64,000 bases of DNA from Vanessa cardui. Its lineage: Eukaryota > Arthropoda > Insecta > Lepidoptera > Nymphalidae. The translations under genes and the position numbers were made by a program. The stretch covers positions 3,782,001 to 3,846,000 of the forward strand of contig NC_061147.1 in the NCBI RefSeq assembly GCF_905220365.1, given 5' to 3'. Below the pieces are notes generated by a model, which was given only the letters and a program-made list of their open reading frames with translations, searched no databases and was not told where the DNA came from. Below are positions 62,106 through 64,000 of the stretch, in pieces; the first letter of the stretch is position 1, and the number at the start of each line of letters is the position of its first letter.

Positions 62106-64000
62106 CACAGGCGCCTAGTTCTTTATTCAATTAGTTGAAACTAACTATCAGATGAGAATATGCTACTTTTATTTATAATTTTAGCAACTAGAAGCGAGGT
62201 AGCACAGAAAAAAATAACACAAAAAAATCTGCAAATTTCAATAATAAAATAACATCAAATAAAATCAAAATGGTTTACGTGACCTTAATCCGGACTCACA
62301 CTGATTATCACCATCGTCTAAACAATATAACCGATGCAAGCATAGACTTACTAGACATTGCTTTTGAGATTATTTTCGCCGGTTGCCTGATGACTATCCT
62401 TGCAAACTACTTTCAGATGCATTAAAATTACTTAAAATATATATATAAAAAAAAATTATTGTTCCTAATTTTCAATTCTTCAATCAAAAATAGTTGATAT
62501 AATTACAATGTAATTTCAAGGTCATCATATAATAAATATAATTAAATAGCTAAAATTATTACAATGATAATATCGCTAATAGCACTAACAAGCATATCAC
62601 AAAACTTTAAAAGTCTTACAGTCGATAGTATGTTCTAGCCTTATATACGTGTAGAAAAAGTGGGCCATCGAAATAGGCATAATTACACTCAGCTTAGCGG
62701 GCGGCGCGCGAGCAGATTTTACGAAAATTACGCAATGTAAAAACGTCGTATTTGGAAACGTCTCCTCAATGTGACGAGAAGAAAGACTACGTGCGAAATT
62801 GGTATTTTAATTCATCATATATCAAAGAGAAGTTCGATATACATACAATATTATAATTTGTTTGTTTTTTTATACAATTCAACGGTAGCACACAAAGGTA
62901 CAAATTATTCAGCCCACAAAATTATCACCAAAACAAAATAATAAAAAAATATTTTAATTTTTATAATAAATAAATAATTAAGAATTTAAATTAAAAGGGT
63001 TATTTTTATTGTTACAGTTATTAGAAACGCGATATTTACCATGTTTTTTTTTATTTTTATTTGATGGATCTCGATATTTCGACATTATCTACAAATGTCT
63101 TGTTCACGAAACATTCGTCGAATGTTAATAACCGTTTTTAATAACTGTACTAATTATTCATCTACTCATAAAAATTAGGTAATTTGTTGTTGTTAATAGA
63201 ATGTGTTTATCATTAATGTATTACAATAAAATCAGAAGAAAACGCGCCGAAACCGAAGCGTTTTCAAAAATGGAACGCAAAAATGTTTGCCGCGCTTTTG
63301 CCGGCATAGTTCTCGAACGGAGAAATGTCAGTTTTGTTTAAATTTTGAAAATTAATAACGACCGGCCGCCGCCGCATTTTTGCGCGTCCTACCGTCGGTC
63401 CTTTAATTAGAAATATTTCATGATTTTGGCTTTTTCTGTCGAGCGAACGTTTTGATATTGAAGTATTTTTAATCTGCTGTCGGTGAAAAATTGTGTCCGG
63501 AATGAAAAAAAAAAATGTTTTCGGTGTATTGCTTAAATTATTTAAATATTCCTCACGATTGGAATTGTTGTTGTTTAATAATGACATCTGATTCATAAGT
63601 ATATATTTCTAAAACCTAAAATAACGCCTAACGTTTGTACTACAACTGGTATACTTCCAGACGATTAGAGGTATTACCAAATGTATAAAAAAAGAGGTTT
63701 TATATATTTTTTAGCTTTGCAGCAGGCAGTAACATGACACTGCATTTTTGTCAAAATATTACATTGTAGCGACACTTTTTTTTAAAATTACCCCTTTACG
63801 TAGTTTCCCTTACGGCAAGGGTAGGCGCGTATTATTACAAACATCTTTTTTGCGATGAGATATAAATCTAATGACATGGTTTAAAAATAAGAAACTACGA
63901 TAGACTTAACTGTTGCCGTAAAAAAAGATTACGTATGTTAGCAGCTGCTATAAATTTCATTCTAAATTCAAATTCAGATTGTTATTTATTGTGTTGTATA
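62106..64000. other. Gene-free DNA
   Basis: No gene recognised. A 110-codon minus frame at 63264-63596 has an Asn-rich start and no domain; it is treated as chance. One dispersed motif copy starts at 63263. Confidence 0.45.

Larger units (their letters stand above)
2735..63276. repeat. Dispersed 14-bp motif RTTCYAWWTTYRAA, about 30 copies
   Basis: Exact plus-strand matches start at 2735, 6063, 9011, 11903, 14312, 16546, 17780, 22807, 24016, 24087, 35425, 37309 and 38956. Exact matches in the reverse orientation start at 2790, 11957, 13108, 16565, 16615, 17862, 19850, 21166, 27044, 28310, 33856, 37378, 48403, 54976, 56071, 57128 and 63263. Near matches are at 19897, 24305, 35448, 36285, 58652 and 58700. 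Typical forms are ATTCCAAATTCAAA and GTTCCATTTTTGAA. Flanks beyond the 14 bp are not conserved, so this is not an ordinary transposon copy set. The role is unknown. Confidence 0.7.

Noticed and set aside
63264..63596. 110-codon minus-strand open frame
   Set aside because: Asn-rich start and no domain; no supporting signals.
1..64000. CRISPR arrays, rRNA genes, standard tRNA genes and known microRNAs
   Set aside because: No regular spaced repeats, no rRNA blocks, and no complete cloverleaf outside SINE heads. Mature sequences of the conserved insect microRNAs I could recall were not seen, though a covariance search was not possible.

Overview
This is a gene-poor, AT-rich stretch of insect nuclear DNA, by eye about one third G+C. 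Its interspersed repeats point to a butterfly or moth, probably a nymphalid. It holds three full-length, tRNA-derived SINEs that I recognise as Metulj-like, several copies of a repeat built around a 'ggtggtagggcttt...ggcacaagggacatag' core, and short LINE-type 3' ends familiar from Lepidoptera. I recognise no host protein-coding exon, rRNA or tRNA gene, and no CRISPR array. Names of repeat families come from memory, not from a search.

The one clear gene lies in a complete DNA transposon at 28603-32285. This is a pogo-type (IS630-Tc1-mariner) element with perfect 27-bp terminal inverted repeats, a TA target duplication, an apparent 5'UTR intron, and an intact 733-residue transposase. The transposase has a psq-like HTH, a CENP-B-type HTH, a DD35D catalytic core, a serine/acidic linker, and a C4HC3 PHD finger as its last residues. 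Several further copies of the TIR core (AAGGGCCAC) lie in the element's untranslated ends.

The surrounding DNA looks like one very long intron or regulatory desert. A candidate noncoding first exon on the minus strand (44717-44983) has an arthropod-type initiator, a nearly ATG-free body and a strong splice donor. About 27 kb downstream on the same strand, at 17643/17642, an excellent 3' splice site is fused directly to a strong 5' splice site. That is the signature of a recursive-splicing ratchet point, and an 80-nt open segment with its own possible donor follows it. The host gene is not identified, and its coding exons would lie beyond the left edge or be too short to see.

The most unusual signal is a dispersed 14-bp motif, RTTCYAWWTTYRAA. 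I found 30 exact matches by eye, on both strands, scattered over most of the window but absent from the transposon, from the SINE cluster and from about 39-48 kb. Base composition alone predicts well under one match.

Layout: 1-28.6 kb is noncoding with a few old repeat fragments; 28.6-32.3 kb is the pogo element; 33.4-33.7 kb is a SINE; 33.7-44.7 kb is noncoding with a GC-rich patch at 35.1 kb and a structured element at 36.6 kb; 44.7-45.6 kb is the GC-rich candidate promoter; 47.6-53.4 kb is a cluster of retroelement insertions; 53.4-64 kb is noncoding with a few repeat copies.
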